64,000 nt of DNA, taken from contig JAJQRF010000007.1 of assembly GCA_021228405.1 (NCBI GenBank), positions 186,794 through 250,793 of the forward strand, written 5' to 3'. This document shows positions 33,374 through 42,660 of the stretch, piece by piece; positions within the stretch are counted from its first letter, which is position 1; each line of letters starts with the position of its first letter. The DNA comes from Pyrinomonadaceae bacterium. Its GTDB lineage: Bacteria; Acidobacteriota; Blastocatellia; Pyrinomonadales; Pyrinomonadaceae. Both the position numbers and the translations under genes were made by a program. The notes below the pieces were generated by a model that did no database searches, was not told the DNA's origin, and saw nothing but the letters and a program-made list of their open reading frames with translations.

Positions 33374-36118
33374 TTATTTCAAAGCCTCTAAATTTTGCTT
33401 CAAGGTCTGTGTCTGATTTTCAATTTCGGCAACACGGTCGCGGAGTTCCTGCACTTTTTCGGCGGGTGCACGGTCAACGAAATTGGCGTTCGACAGTTGT
33501 TTGTTAAGCTGTTCGCTTTCCTTTTCGAGTTTGGCGACCTGATTTTCGAGCCGGGCGGTTTCTTTTTCAAAATCGATCAAACCTTCGAGCGGAACGGCAA
33601 TCTCGGCGACGCTCGTGACGGCTTTTGCCGAAGCCTTCGGCACGTCGAGCGTTTCCGCGAGCACCAGTTTTTCGGCGCGGGCGAGCTTTAAAATCTGCGC
33701 TTCGTTTGCCGTGAAAATCTTTTGCGCTTCCGCGTCGGCGGCGATGTGAATCGGGAATCTGTCCGACGGTTTGATCTGCATTTCCGCACGAATGTTGCGG
33801 ATTTTCGAGATCACGTCGATGACGGCTTGCATTTCCGCTCCGGCGCGTTCGTCAATTAATTTCTCATCGCCGAGCGGAAAATCGGCGAGCATCACCGTCT
33901 GCGCGGCGTTCTTGTATGCCGCGTTGTGCAGGTCGCTCGAAACATTCGGCAATTTCTGCCAGAGTTCCTCGGTCAGATACGGCATAAACGGGTGAAGCAG
34001 ACGCAAAGCCTGTTCGAGAATCGTCAAAATGCGCGAACGTGCTTCCAGTTGGTCTTTGGTCTTTGGTCTTCGGTCTTCGGCTTCTTCCGTCGGCTCACCG
34101 CTCACGGCTGACTGCTCGCTGATCGAATCTTTAACGAGTTCGATATACCAATCGCAGAAATCGTTCCAGAAAAATTGATACAGCAGGCGCACGGCTTCGT
34201 GAAATTGATAAGTATCGATCGCTTTGTTGACGGCTTGCGCGGTTTTGTTCAAACGCGAAATTATCCATTTATCGGCAATCGTCGCGTTTTCGTCTAATTT
34301 CAATAATGAAATATCAACGCTTGCACCCTCGCTGTTCATCAGGCAAAAACGCGCCGCGTTCCAAATCTTGTTGGCAAAATTGCGGTAGGTTTCGATCAAA
34401 AGATCGTTCCATTTGATGTCCGCACCGGTTGCGATGCTTGCCAGATAAATGCGCGTCGCGTCAACGCCGAACTTGTCGAACATTTCGATCGGGTCAACGC
34501 CGTTGCCGCGCGATTTCGACATCGGTTTGCCATCTTTGCCCAAAACCGTTCCCGTCACGAGCACGTCGTTAAAGGCAATTTTATTCACGAATTTCTTCGT
34601 CATCATCATCATCCGCGAAACCCAGAGGAAAATAATGTCGCGTCCCGTTACCAAAACATCAGTTGGTGCAAATGTGTTCAAATCTTCAGTTTCAGTAATT
34701 TCTCCATTCCACCCAAAGGTTGAAAACGCCCACAAGCCCGACGAAAACCACGTATCGAGAACGTCGTTTTCCTGTTTCAGATTTTCCGTTCCCGCTTGCG
34801 CTTTTGCTTCTTCAAAAGTCCGCGCAACGAAAACGTTTCCCTGTTCGTCATACCACGCCGGAATCTGATGCCCCCACCAAAGCTGGCGCGAGATCGTCCA
34901 ATCCTTCAGATTTTCGAGCCACGCCGTATAAACCTTTGCGTGCGGAACTTCGGGGAAAAAACGCGGCGCGTTTTCGTTTTTTACCAGTTCGAGCGCAATA
35001 TCGCGCATTTCGTCCATTTTCACGAACCATTGCTCGGAAAGAATCGGCTCGACAATGGTTTTACAGCGTTCGCAAACGGGCAAACTGATCTCGTAATCGT
35101 CTTGTTTTTCAAGCAAACCCAACTCTTCAAATTTTTCGACGACCTTTTCACGTGCTTTGAACCTGTCCAAACCGACAAATTCCTCACCCGCATTTTCGTT
35201 CATCGTCGCATCGTCGTTCATCACGAGAATCTGCGGCAAATTGTGACGTTCGCCGACTTGATAATCGTTCGGATCGTGCGCGGGCGTAATTTTCACCGCG
35301 CCCGTTCCGAATTCGCTGTCAACGTATTCGTCGGCAATGATCGGGATTTCACGATCAGTCAACGGAAGCTCGATCATTTGTCCGATCAAATCCTTGTAGC
35401 GTTCGTCTTTCGGATTGACGGCAACCGCCGTGTCGCCGAGCATCGTTTCGGGACGCGTCGTCGCAACCGTGATCTTACGGTCGGAATTTTTCACGGGATA
35501 TTGTAAATAGGTGAGTTTACCGTCTTTTTTCGTTTCCTCTTTTACTTCGAGATCGGACAGAACGGTTTTGTCCTTCGGGCACCAGTTGACGATGCGAAGC
35601 CCGCGATAAATCCAGCCTTCTTCGTAAAGCGTGCAGAAAACCTCACGCACTGCGCGCGACAAACTTTCGTCCATCGTGAAACGATGGCGCGACCAATCGA
35701 CCGACGCGCCTTCGCGCCGCATCTGTTCGGTGATCGTGTTGCCGTATTCTTCCTTCCATTTCCACGCACGGCGGATAAATTCCTCGCGCCCGATGTCGAG
35801 CGGCGATTTGTTTTCGTCTTTGCGAAGCTGTTCGACGACTTTGCGCTGAACCGAAATTCCCGCGTGATCCGTGCCCGGAAGCCATAAGGTTTTAAAACCC
35901 TGCATCCGTTTGCGGCGCGTCAAAACGTCCATCAGAGTGTGCTGAAGCGCGTGTCCCATATGAAGCGAACCCGTCACGTTCGGCGGCGGAATGACGATCG
36001 AATATTTTTCCGCATTCGGATTTTCGTTGAGTTCGGGCTTAAAACAGCCCGCCGCTTCCCATTTTTGATAATGACTTTCTTCGGCTTCCTTCGGGTTATA
36101 TGCTTTTGCGATTTCCAT
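33374..36118 (-). CDS. valS: Valyl-tRNA synthetase
   Basis: 914 residues, class Ia synthetase charging tRNA-Val. PPPNVTGSLHMGHAL carries the HIGH signature and GKPMSKSRGNGVDP the KMSKS loop. The editing domain and the C-terminal coiled-coil tRNA arm (LEGLIDFEKETARLENQVAK onward) are present. Unusual: residues about 666-689 (SEQSAVSGEPTEEAEDRRPK) are encoded by two adjacent heptamer arrays inserted in frame in the anticodon-binding helical domain, just before the conserved RSRILTILEQALRLLHPFMP. Otherwise intact. Confidence 0.97.
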   Translation of the reverse strand: MEIAKAYNPKEAEESHYQKWEAAGCFKPELNENPNAEKYSIVIPPPNVTGSLHMGHALQHTLMDVLTRRKRMQGFKTLWLPGTDHAGISVQRKVVEQLRKDENKSPLDIGREEFIRRAWKWKEEYGNTITEQMRREGASVDWSRHRFTMDESLSRAVREVFCTLYEEGWIYRGLRIVNWCPKDKTVLSDLEVKEETKKDGKLTYLQYPVKNSDRKITVATTRPETMLGDTAVAVNPKDERYKDLIGQMIELPLTDREIPIIADEYVDSEFGTGAVKITPAHDPNDYQVGERHNLPQILVMNDDATMNENAGEEFVGLDRFKAREKVVEKFEELGLLEKQDDYEISLPVCERCKTIVEPILSEQWFVKMDEMRDIALELVKNENAPRFFPEVPHAKVYTAWLENLKDWTISRQLWWGHQIPAWYDEQGNVFVARTFEEAKAQAGTENLKQENDVLDTWFSSGLWAFSTFGWNGEITETEDLNTFAPTDVLVTGRDIIFLWVSRMMMMTKKFVNKIAFNDVLVTGTVLGKDGKPMSKSRGNGVDPIEMFDKFGVDATRIYLASIATGADIKWNDLLIETYRNFANKIWNAARFCLMNSEGASVDISLLKLDENATIADKWIISRLNKTAQAVNKAIDTYQFHEAVRLLYQFFWNDFCDWYIELVKDSISEQSAVSGEPTEEAEDRRPKTKDQLEARSRILTILEQALRLLHPFMPYLTEELWQKLPNVSSDLHNAAYKNAAQTVMLADFPLGDEKLIDERAGAEMQAVIDVISKIRNIRAEMQIKPSDRFPIHIAADAEAQKIFTANEAQILKLARAEKLVLAETLDVPKASAKAVTSVAEIAVPLEGLIDFEKETARLENQVAKLEKESEQLNKQLSNANFVDRAPAEKVQELRDRVAEIENQTQTLKQNLEALK
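34051..34120. repeat. Two heptamer arrays inside valS
   Basis: 34051-34078 is GGTCTTT, GGTCTTT, GGTCTTC, GGTCTTC. 34093-34120 is GCTCACC, GCTCACG, GCTGACT, GCTCGCT. They lie in a loop of the synthetase gene, keep the frame, and look like the intergenic arrays elsewhere in the window. Confidence 0.85.
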
Positions 36119-36131
36119 AAAATTCGTTAGT

Positions 36132-36228
36132 TGTTCGTGGTTCGTCGTTCGTTGTTAGTTGCAGGTTGAGTAAATCTGCGCACCTAAAATTAAATTCAAC
36201 CAACAACGAACGACGAACCACGAACAAA
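36132..36228. repeat. Heptamer array with inverted copy upstream of valS
   Basis: Left arm 36132-36162 (words TTCGTGG, TTCGTCG, TTCGTTG, TTAGTTG) and right arm 36198-36228 are reverse complements over 31 bp with one mismatch, around a 35-nt loop. It would make a very stable hairpin in the gap before valS. Confidence 0.88.
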
Positions 36229-36245
36229 TTTTTAATTCTAAAACA

Positions 36246-36287
36246 AAAGAGGCTGATTTTCATCTTGAAAGAAAAATCAGCCTCTTT
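36246..36287 (-). terminator. Intrinsic terminator after the receiver/acidic-tail gene
   Basis: Stem AAAGAGGCTGATTTT (36246-36260) with AAAATCAGCCTCTTT (36273-36287), 12-nt loop, T-rich on both strands. It lies 22 nt beyond the stop of the gene ending at 36310 and separates it from valS. Confidence 0.85.
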
Positions 36288-36309
36288 TTTACTTTGTATT
36301 TTTTACTTA

Positions 36310-38085
36310 CTACTTTTTGCTTTCATTTTCTTCAGCCATTTTTTTGATGATTAGTTCGGTCATCTGCGGCACGACTTCCCACGCGATCTCGCGGATAGCG
36401 CGGTCGGAAAGTTTTTCGGCTACTTTTTGAGCAATGGCTTCGATCATTTCAGGCGTAATATTGGTTGAACCCGTCGCTTCGACAATCTGCTCTTTAATTA
36501 TCGATTCGGTTGTCGGTTCGGTGTGTGTCGCCGGTTCGACCGTTTCAGCAGTCGTTTCCGTCGTGTCCGTCGTTGGTTCAGCAACTTGTTCGGCTTCCTG
36601 CGTCGTTTCTTCCTCAACTTGACTGCCCGGTTCCGAAACGAACGAAACCTGCGGCGCGGTTGCGGCAACCGAAACGGGTTTGACAAGCGGCGGAAGTTCG
36701 AGAAGATTATCGTCCGCATCAAAGATCGGCGAGGCTTTCGACTCCGTAACTTCTTCTTTTACCGGCGCGGTTTGTTCGGTTTCAGCCGTTTCAGTTTCCC
36801 GGTCTTCGGTCGTGTCCGCCGTTTCTGCGGTTTCCGTTTCCGCAGGTTCTTCGGCGGTTTCCGAAACCGTTTCTTCCGTTGAATCGGCATCCGACGGTTC
36901 CGCTTCTTCAGATGTTTCTTCCGAAACTTCACTGACAGGCGATTCCTCGGTTTCTTCCGCAGGTTTTTCGACGGTTTCAGACTCGGGAGTTTCGTCCGGT
37001 TCGGGTTCGCTCGCATCCGTTTCGTCCGGTTCGGAAATCTCATCTGAAATTTCGTAGATCGGCGAATCTCCGCTTTCCGACGTTTGGGTTTCTCCGGCGG
37101 TTTCGGGAGCTTCCGAGGCTTCTTCCGTATCTAAGGTGCGTTCCGTGTCGGCAAATTCATAAACCGTTTCGCTTGTTTCAGGCGTTTCGTGCAGTGCCGA
37201 TTCAGCCGTTTCAGACGTTTCGGCGTAAAGCGGTTTTTCCTCCTCGTCCGGGAAATGATCGCTTTCGCTGTAAATCGGCGATTCCTGCGTTTCTTCGGTT
37301 TCGTCCAAAACGGGCAATTCCTTTTGAAATTCGTCTTCCGTTTCTTCGTCCGAAACGATGGCAAAAGCGGTTTCCTTTACTTCTTCGGGTGGTGCTTCCG
37401 TTTCTTCGCTTTCGGGCTGGAAAGTTTCTGCCGTTTCATCGACAGGCGCGTAGACAACTTTCTCCTGACTGCCTGTTTCCGCGATGTTTTCGATATATGA
37501 AGCCGGAAGTTCCTGTGTTTTGGCGTTTTGCGGTTCGGTTTCGGCTTGCGGCTCCGCGCCGAAATGTTCGGCATCGATCATCTCGTCGTCCATCGCCGCA
37601 TCGCCGAGATTTGCCGCTTGCAGTTCTTCCTGCGGCATTTCGCGCGTGTCGGCATATTGCCACGAATCGTCGCCGTCCGTTTCCGCATCCGCAGTTTCGG
37701 ACGCTTTCGCCCTGGCTTCGAGCAATTCCGTAACTTTATTGACGAGCTGGCGAATCGATTGAAAAGGCTTGGTCAGATAATCGTTCGCACCGATGCTTTC
37801 GGCGCGCGCTTCGTCAAAGGGCTCGAACGAACCGACCAGCAAAATGACGGGAATTTCTTTCGTTTCGGCGTTTTGTTTGATCTGCTCGCAAATCTCGTAA
37901 CCGCTCAGACCCGGCATATTGACATCAGCCAAAATCAGATCGGGCAAGGATTCATTGATCTTTTGCATCGCCGAATCGCCATCGCCGACGGCGATCACTT
38001 CGATTCCTTCGTCGGCAAAAGTCAGATTGACAACTTTCTGAATCGTTATCGAATCGTCTGCCAATAACAGCTTACGTTTAGACAC
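36310..38085 (-). CDS. Response regulator with very long acidic linker and conserved C-terminal helix
   Basis: 591 residues from a GTG start with GGAG upstream. Residues 1-130 are a receiver domain (LLLADDS, ILADVNMPGLSGYE with the phosphoacceptor Asp, NDYLTKPF). Residues 150-535 are a Glu/Thr/Ser/Pro-rich, strongly acidic low-complexity stretch, probably disordered. The last 55 residues form a conserved amphipathic part (VAEKLSDRAIREIAWEVVPQ). No DNA-binding or enzymatic output domain is visible, so it probably works by protein contact. Similar REC proteins occur beside chemosensory or motility genes in other phyla, but here the neighbours are another receiver and valS. Confidence 0.8.
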   Translation of the reverse strand: MSKRKLLLADDSITIQKVVNLTFADEGIEVIAVGDGDSAMQKINESLPDLILADVNMPGLSGYEICEQIKQNAETKEIPVILLVGSFEPFDEARAESIGANDYLTKPFQSIRQLVNKVTELLEARAKASETADAETDGDDSWQYADTREMPQEELQAANLGDAAMDDEMIDAEHFGAEPQAETEPQNAKTQELPASYIENIAETGSQEKVVYAPVDETAETFQPESEETEAPPEEVKETAFAIVSDEETEDEFQKELPVLDETEETQESPIYSESDHFPDEEEKPLYAETSETAESALHETPETSETVYEFADTERTLDTEEASEAPETAGETQTSESGDSPIYEISDEISEPDETDASEPEPDETPESETVEKPAEETEESPVSEVSEETSEEAEPSDADSTEETVSETAEEPAETETAETADTTEDRETETAETEQTAPVKEEVTESKASPIFDADDNLLELPPLVKPVSVAATAPQVSFVSEPGSQVEEETTQEAEQVAEPTTDTTETTAETVEPATHTEPTTESIIKEQIVEATGSTNITPEMIEAIAQKVAEKLSDRAIREIAWEVVPQMTELIIKKMAEENESKK

Positions 38086-38216
38086 AGGTGATTTCGCTCC
38101 TTAATCGAACTACCGAAAATTTAATCAGGTGATTACTTTTCCTACGCGTTTTAAAAACTATCAGAAAACTATCATTCGTTTGTCTTTACGTCAAGAAAAG
38201 TTTTGTTTATTTAACT

Positions 38217-38618
38217 TTATTCAGTCCTTTTTTTCGTGAACATCCGCAACATCGTCTGCAACTGCGAACTCGTAAAAGGCTTGGGCAAAAAGGCAATCGC
38301 GCCGGCTGAAAAGCTCTCCGAAGAAAGACGCGGATTTTGCTCCGCCGTCATCATTATCACGGGAATTTTCATCAGACGTTTTTCCGACTGCATATAACGG
38401 ACAAGCTCGGTTCCCTGTATATAAGGCATTACCACGTCGAAAATCGCCGCCGCCAGCGGTTCGCCCGATTGCAGAAGTTTGTAGGCTTCCTTGCCGTCAC
38501 GCGCCGCCAAAACAGTGAAACCTTCCTTTTCGACGATTGCCTTGACAAGCCGCAGAATTGCGGGATCGTCGTCAGCCACCAAAACTTGCCGGTTTTCTTC
38601 CTGCTGAATTTCGCTCAT
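38217..38618 (-). CDS. Single-domain response regulator (CheY-like)
   Basis: 133 residues, one receiver domain with acidic pair DDDP near the N-terminus, phosphoacceptor Asp in AAIFDVVMPYIQGTELV, and Lys in FLPKPF. No output domain. Likely a phosphate shuttle or protein-interaction switch; the partner kinase is not in the vicinity. The gene lies in line with pdxA, 52 nt downstream, and may be read with the receiver/acidic-tail gene that follows. Confidence 0.88.
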   Translation of the reverse strand: MSEIQQEENRQVLVADDDPAILRLVKAIVEKEGFTVLAARDGKEAYKLLQSGEPLAAAIFDVVMPYIQGTELVRYMQSEKRLMKIPVIMMTAEQNPRLSSESFSAGAIAFLPKPFTSSQLQTMLRMFTKKRTE

Positions 38619-38670
38619 TAATCAAATTTCCCCTTGTTGCGGTTTTATCTTAACAAATTTTTATTCCGTT

Positions 38671-39693
38671 TTACGAATTTTCGACCAACTTTGCCGCTAA
38701 TTTTATCGCCGCTTTCATACTCGAAGCATCGGCGATGTTTTTTCCCGCAATATCGAACGCCGTGCCGTGATCGACCGACGTGCGGATCAGCGGCAAACCG
38801 AGCGTGACATTGACCGACGCGCCGAATGACAGACATTTGACGGCAATCGTCGCCTGATCGTGATAACACGCCACGACCGCATCGAACTCGCCCCTGAAGC
38901 CGCGTAAAAAGATCGTATCGGGCGAAAATGCGCCGTGAACGTCGATGCCGAATTCGTTGCGGCATTCTTCGATGGCGGGAAGAATTTCTTTTTCCTCTTC
39001 GCCGCCGAACATTCCGCCTTCGGACGCGTGCGGATTAAGTCCCGCAACGGCAATTTTCACTTTTCTTTTCAAAAGTTTCGACAAAGACTTGTCGGTAAAA
39101 CGAATCAGTTCGACGAGTTTTTCCTTTTTAATAAGTTCGATCGCGTCGCGCAAACTGACGTGCGTCGAAAGCAGGACGACGCGCAAGTCTTCGGCAAAAA
39201 AGCTCATCGCAAACTCTTTCGTCTGCGTCAGTTCGGCTAAAAATTCCGTGTGACCGGGAAAATCGTAGCCGCCCAGAAAGATCGCTTTTTTGCTGATCGG
39301 CGCGGTCGCTATCGCGTCGATCTTTTTTTCCCGCCACAGCCGAACTGCCGTTTCGATACATTCGGCGGCGGCTTTTCCGGTCACGCCGGATTCCGCGCCT
39401 GCAACAATCTCACCCTTGAGATTATCCAAGTCAAAAACGCCAACTTGTTCGGGATTGTTCGGAAAAGAATTTTCTGCGACCTCGACAAATGAAAAATCCA
39501 AGCCGAACTCATCAGCGGCTTTTTCCAGATATTTAAGATCACCGATTATCAAAGGCTGACAAATCTTTCGCAGATCGCTGTCAGCGAGGGCTTTGAGCGT
39601 AATCTCCGCACCGATTCCGGCGGCATCGCCCATCGTTATTCCAATGACGGGCAAATGCGCCGATTCGGTCTTTTTAATTACTTCTTCATTCAC
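38671..39693 (-). CDS. pdxA: 4-hydroxythreonine-4-phosphate dehydrogenase
   Basis: 340 residues, oxidising 4-phosphohydroxy-threonine in the DXP-dependent pyridoxal phosphate pathway. Signature segments are GITMGDAAGIGAEI, LLSTHVSLRDAI with a metal-binding His, GLNPHASEGGMFGGEE, and ACYHDQATIAVKCL. The usual GDPAGIGPE is GDAAGIGAE here. It begins 14 nt after the hfq-like gene, suggesting cotranscription with hfq and ftsZ. Confidence 0.94.
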   Translation of the reverse strand: MNEEVIKKTESAHLPVIGITMGDAAGIGAEITLKALADSDLRKICQPLIIGDLKYLEKAADEFGLDFSFVEVAENSFPNNPEQVGVFDLDNLKGEIVAGAESGVTGKAAAECIETAVRLWREKKIDAIATAPISKKAIFLGGYDFPGHTEFLAELTQTKEFAMSFFAEDLRVVLLSTHVSLRDAIELIKKEKLVELIRFTDKSLSKLLKRKVKIAVAGLNPHASEGGMFGGEEEKEILPAIEECRNEFGIDVHGAFSPDTIFLRGFRGEFDAVVACYHDQATIAVKCLSFGASVNVTLGLPLIRTSVDHGTAFDIAGKNIADASSMKAAIKLAAKLVENS

Positions 39694-39707
39694 TTAAAGT
39701 TAAAAAA

Positions 39708-39995
39708 CTATTTTTTCGAGGGTTTCGGACGGTCTTCCGCTTTATACATATATTTGATGTTATGTTTCGGCAAAAGAATATTCGGGGCATCCTGACGATT
39801 GATCTTCAGAGCGTCCAGATCATACCATTCGATCGTTCCTTCGATTTCGTCACCGTCGGTCAGCACGATAACCATCAATGTCCGGGCATCGATCTGCTTT
39901 TTATAATAATAAGTTTCCGCATTTGTTTCGACAGGCGGTGTTTTTTTCTTCTCTTGAAATTCAGCCTGCCGTGAAAAGTTTCTCATTTTAATCAC
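39708..39995 (-). CDS. hfq: Hfq-like RNA chaperone
   Basis: 95 residues. The Sm fold is visible: [20 protein letters not shown] corresponds to Sm1 and [14 protein letters not shown] to Sm2, with the Lys-His pair of the canonical YKHAIS retained. About 30 extra N-terminal residues are basic and probably disordered, and the C-terminus is short and Lys-rich. This divergent form would bind sRNA and mRNA as a hexamer. It lies 59 nt downstream of ftsZ and 14 nt upstream of pdxA, an unusual location; hfq commonly sits by miaA. Confidence 0.8.
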   Translation of the reverse strand: MIKMRNFSRQAEFQEKKKTPPVETNAETYYYKKQIDARTLMVIVLTDGDEIEGTIEWYDLDALKINRQDAPNILLPKHNIKYMYKAEDRPKPSKK

Positions 39996-40054
39996 TCTCC
40001 GTAAAATTTATATCGGCGAGGGGAATAATATTATAAACCTTGAATTAACACAAG

Positions 40055-41194
40055 TTAGTCTGCCTGACGGCGAATAAATGTCGGCACGTCCATATCTTCC
40101 TTGCGCGTATCGGTCGGCGGATACGTCTGCGGAACATACGGATTCACCGGCGGATGCGAAGTAGTTTCCGCACCTTTCGGATGCGGCATCGACATCTGTT
40201 GCGCCGTATCGAAACCCGTCGCGATCACGGTTACTTTGATCTCGTCATCCATTCCTTCGCGGATAACGTTGCCCCAGATGATGTCCGCATCGTCGTCGGC
40301 TTCTTCTTCGATCAGACCGATCGCGTCTTCGATTTCTCCGAGCGGCATATTTTCTCCGCCCGTGACGTTAATCAATGCACCTTTCGCGCCTTTGATCGAA
40401 TTTTCTTCCAAAAGTTTGTAGTCGAGTGCGGCACGCATCGCTTTGGTCGCCGCATCTTCGCCTTTTGCCGCGCCGATTCCCATCAGCGCAACGCCTTTGC
40501 CTTTCATCACGGTCGTCACGTCGGCAAAGTCGAGATTGATGATTCCGGGCGTGGTGATGAGATCGGTAATGCCCTGGACGGCTTGCAGAAGAATCTCGTC
40601 GGCACGGCGGAAAGCGTCCATAATCGTGATTCTTTCCTGAACTTCGCGGAGTTTTGAATTCGGAATCGTGATGATCGTGTCGACACAGCCGCGCAATTCG
40701 GCTAAACCGCGTTCGGCTTGTGCCATCCGTTTTTTGCCTTCGACGGTAAAAGGCTTGGTGACAACTCCGACGGTCAATGCACCGAGTTCGATGGCAAGCG
40801 AGGCAACAACGGGTGCCGCGCCGGTTCCCGTTCCGCCGCCGAGTCCGGTCGTGACGAAAACCATATCCGAACCTTCGAGAACGTCAAGCAGTTTTTCGTG
40901 GTCTTCCAACGCCGCCGCGCGTCCGACTTCGGGATTTGCGCCCGCGCCGAGTCCGCGTGTCGATTTACTGCCGAGCTGGATTTTGATCGGGGCTTTTGAA
41001 GTATTGAGAGCCTGCACATCGGTGTTTGCGACAATGAATTCCACGCCTTTGATTCCCGCATCGATCATTCGATTGACCGCATTTCCGCCGCCGCCGCCGA
41101 CACCAATCACTTTTATCCTTGCTCCCGTGATTGGAGGCTCGTCCATAAATATTTTTATTCCGCTATTTTTCATTTGAAGACCGTCCGTTGTCAT
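40055..41194 (-). CDS. ftsZ: Cell-division GTPase FtsZ
   Basis: 379 residues. The tubulin-like nucleotide site is present ([16 protein letters not shown], signature [10 protein letters not shown]) and the catalytic T7 loop NLDFADV is intact. A variable linker of about 45 residues leads to a typical C-terminal peptide [11 protein letters not shown] for FtsA/ZipA-like partners. The ATG at 41192-41194 gives an extra 7-17 N-terminal residues compared with an internal ATG; either is possible. Last division gene of the cluster, followed by hfq and pdxA. Confidence 0.97.
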   Translation of the reverse strand: MTTDGLQMKNSGIKIFMDEPPITGARIKVIGVGGGGGNAVNRMIDAGIKGVEFIVANTDVQALNTSKAPIKIQLGSKSTRGLGAGANPEVGRAAALEDHEKLLDVLEGSDMVFVTTGLGGGTGTGAAPVVASLAIELGALTVGVVTKPFTVEGKKRMAQAERGLAELRGCVDTIITIPNSKLREVQERITIMDAFRRADEILLQAVQGITDLITTPGIINLDFADVTTVMKGKGVALMGIGAAKGEDAATKAMRAALDYKLLEENSIKGAKGALINVTGGENMPLGEIEDAIGLIEEEADDDADIIWGNVIREGMDDEIKVTVIATGFDTAQQMSMPHPKGAETTSHPPVNPYVPQTYPPTDTRKEDMDVPTFIRRQAD

Positions 41195-41352
41195 TTATTT
41201 GATTGCCTGCCGAATTCCCTTTATAAGATTTAAAGCTTTAATTCTATTTTGTGACGCTTTTTCGGGAGCTTTACTCTTGCAACAAGATATTGTGCTTACG
41301 GCGAAAAAGCATACAATGATTTGGGGTAAAAAATCCAGTCAAGAAGTTAAAT

Positions 41353-42597
41353 TTATCTGAATTTTTCCCGAAAATTTTCAAACCACTCCGCAACTTTCCT
41401 TCCGGGCGATTTTCCGCCCATATTGTGTTCACGAATCTGTGAACGCATCGACGACAACGCCAAACCGCACGCCGTCGCCCATTCGGGGCTTTGCACTTCT
41501 TCGGCAAGCCCGCCGAAATGAGCAGGTTCGAGAAATCCGATTCGCGTCGGAGCGTCGAAAACCTGTTCGCCGATCTCGATAATGCCGCGTGTTAACGCGC
41601 CGCCGCCCGTCAAAACCACGCCGCTCGAAATTTGTCCGCCCGCGCTCACGATCTCGTGTGCGATGTGCTGTAAAAGTTCGATCGCGCGCGGCTGCATAAT
41701 GTCGCACAAAATTTCCTTTGAAAGTCCGCGCGTTTCGGTTCTGCCGACGGGCATAATCTCGATGATTTCCTGTTTCTCGCGTTCGTCCATCAAAAACGAA
41801 GCGACACAACCGTAAAGATGTTTGATCTTGTTCGCTTCGGCGATCGAAACGCGCAGACCGACGGCAATATCCTTCGTAAAGTGCATACTGCCGAACGGAA
41901 AAACCGCCGTATGCTGAACCGCCCCGCGCCCGAAGATCATCAGGCTCGTGATCTCCGCGCCCATATTGACGACCGCGCAACCGTATTCCTTGTCGTCGTC
42001 CGTCAGAGTGCTTTCGGCGGCGGCAAGCGGTTCAAGGATCATTCTTTCGACTTCGTGACCCGAACGATTGACCGCTTTCACAAGATTTTGTCTGCCCGCG
42101 CTCGGGCTGATGACGATATGCACGAGCGATTCGAGCCGTGCACCGCTCATTCCGACGGGTTCGATGATTCCGTCCTGCCCGTCGATGATAAATTCCTGCG
42201 GCAGACGATTGACGATTTCCCAACCGGCGGGCAATTGCATCGCGCTCGCGGATTCGATGGCGCGTTCGACATCTTCTTCGCTGATCTCGCGTCCGGCTCC
42301 GGCGACGGCAACCACGCCCGATTTGTTTTCGCCGCGAAAATGTTCGCCCGAAAGATTGACGGTCGCCATTTGAACTTCCAGCCCGCTGACGCGTTCGGCT
42401 TCGCTGACGGCTTTTCTGATCGAATCTGCAACCGAATCCGTCGCCGTCACAATGCCGCGCCGCAGACCGCGCGATTCGGCTTCACCGATGCCGATGATGT
42501 TCATTTTTCCGTCATCCGACGGCTCGCCGATGACACAACGAACCTTGCTCGTTCCGACATCCAAACCGACCGCATGAATTTCACGATTAATTACCAT
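41353..42597 (-). CDS. ftsA: Cell-division actin-like protein FtsA
   Basis: 414 residues, actin-like ATPase that anchors FtsZ to the membrane. HAVGLDVGTSKVRCVIG is the first phosphate loop, VLTGGGALTRGI the C-terminal nucleotide segment, and GRKVAEWFENFREKFR at the end is the amphipathic membrane-targeting helix. It lies between ftsQ and ftsZ in the conserved order. The 158-bp gap before ftsZ may hold a separate ftsZ promoter. Confidence 0.95.
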   Translation of the reverse strand: MVINREIHAVGLDVGTSKVRCVIGEPSDDGKMNIIGIGEAESRGLRRGIVTATDSVADSIRKAVSEAERVSGLEVQMATVNLSGEHFRGENKSGVVAVAGAGREISEEDVERAIESASAMQLPAGWEIVNRLPQEFIIDGQDGIIEPVGMSGARLESLVHIVISPSAGRQNLVKAVNRSGHEVERMILEPLAAAESTLTDDDKEYGCAVVNMGAEITSLMIFGRGAVQHTAVFPFGSMHFTKDIAVGLRVSIAEANKIKHLYGCVASFLMDEREKQEIIEIMPVGRTETRGLSKEILCDIMQPRAIELLQHIAHEIVSAGGQISSGVVLTGGGALTRGIIEIGEQVFDAPTRIGFLEPAHFGGLAEEVQSPEWATACGLALSSMRSQIREHNMGGKSPGRKVAEWFENFREKFR

Positions 42598-42660
42598 TTA
42601 GAAAGTTTCCGCTTATCTTTGAAAATTAATTTTTCCTTCCCTTTTGCGCCCTCAGATTTC

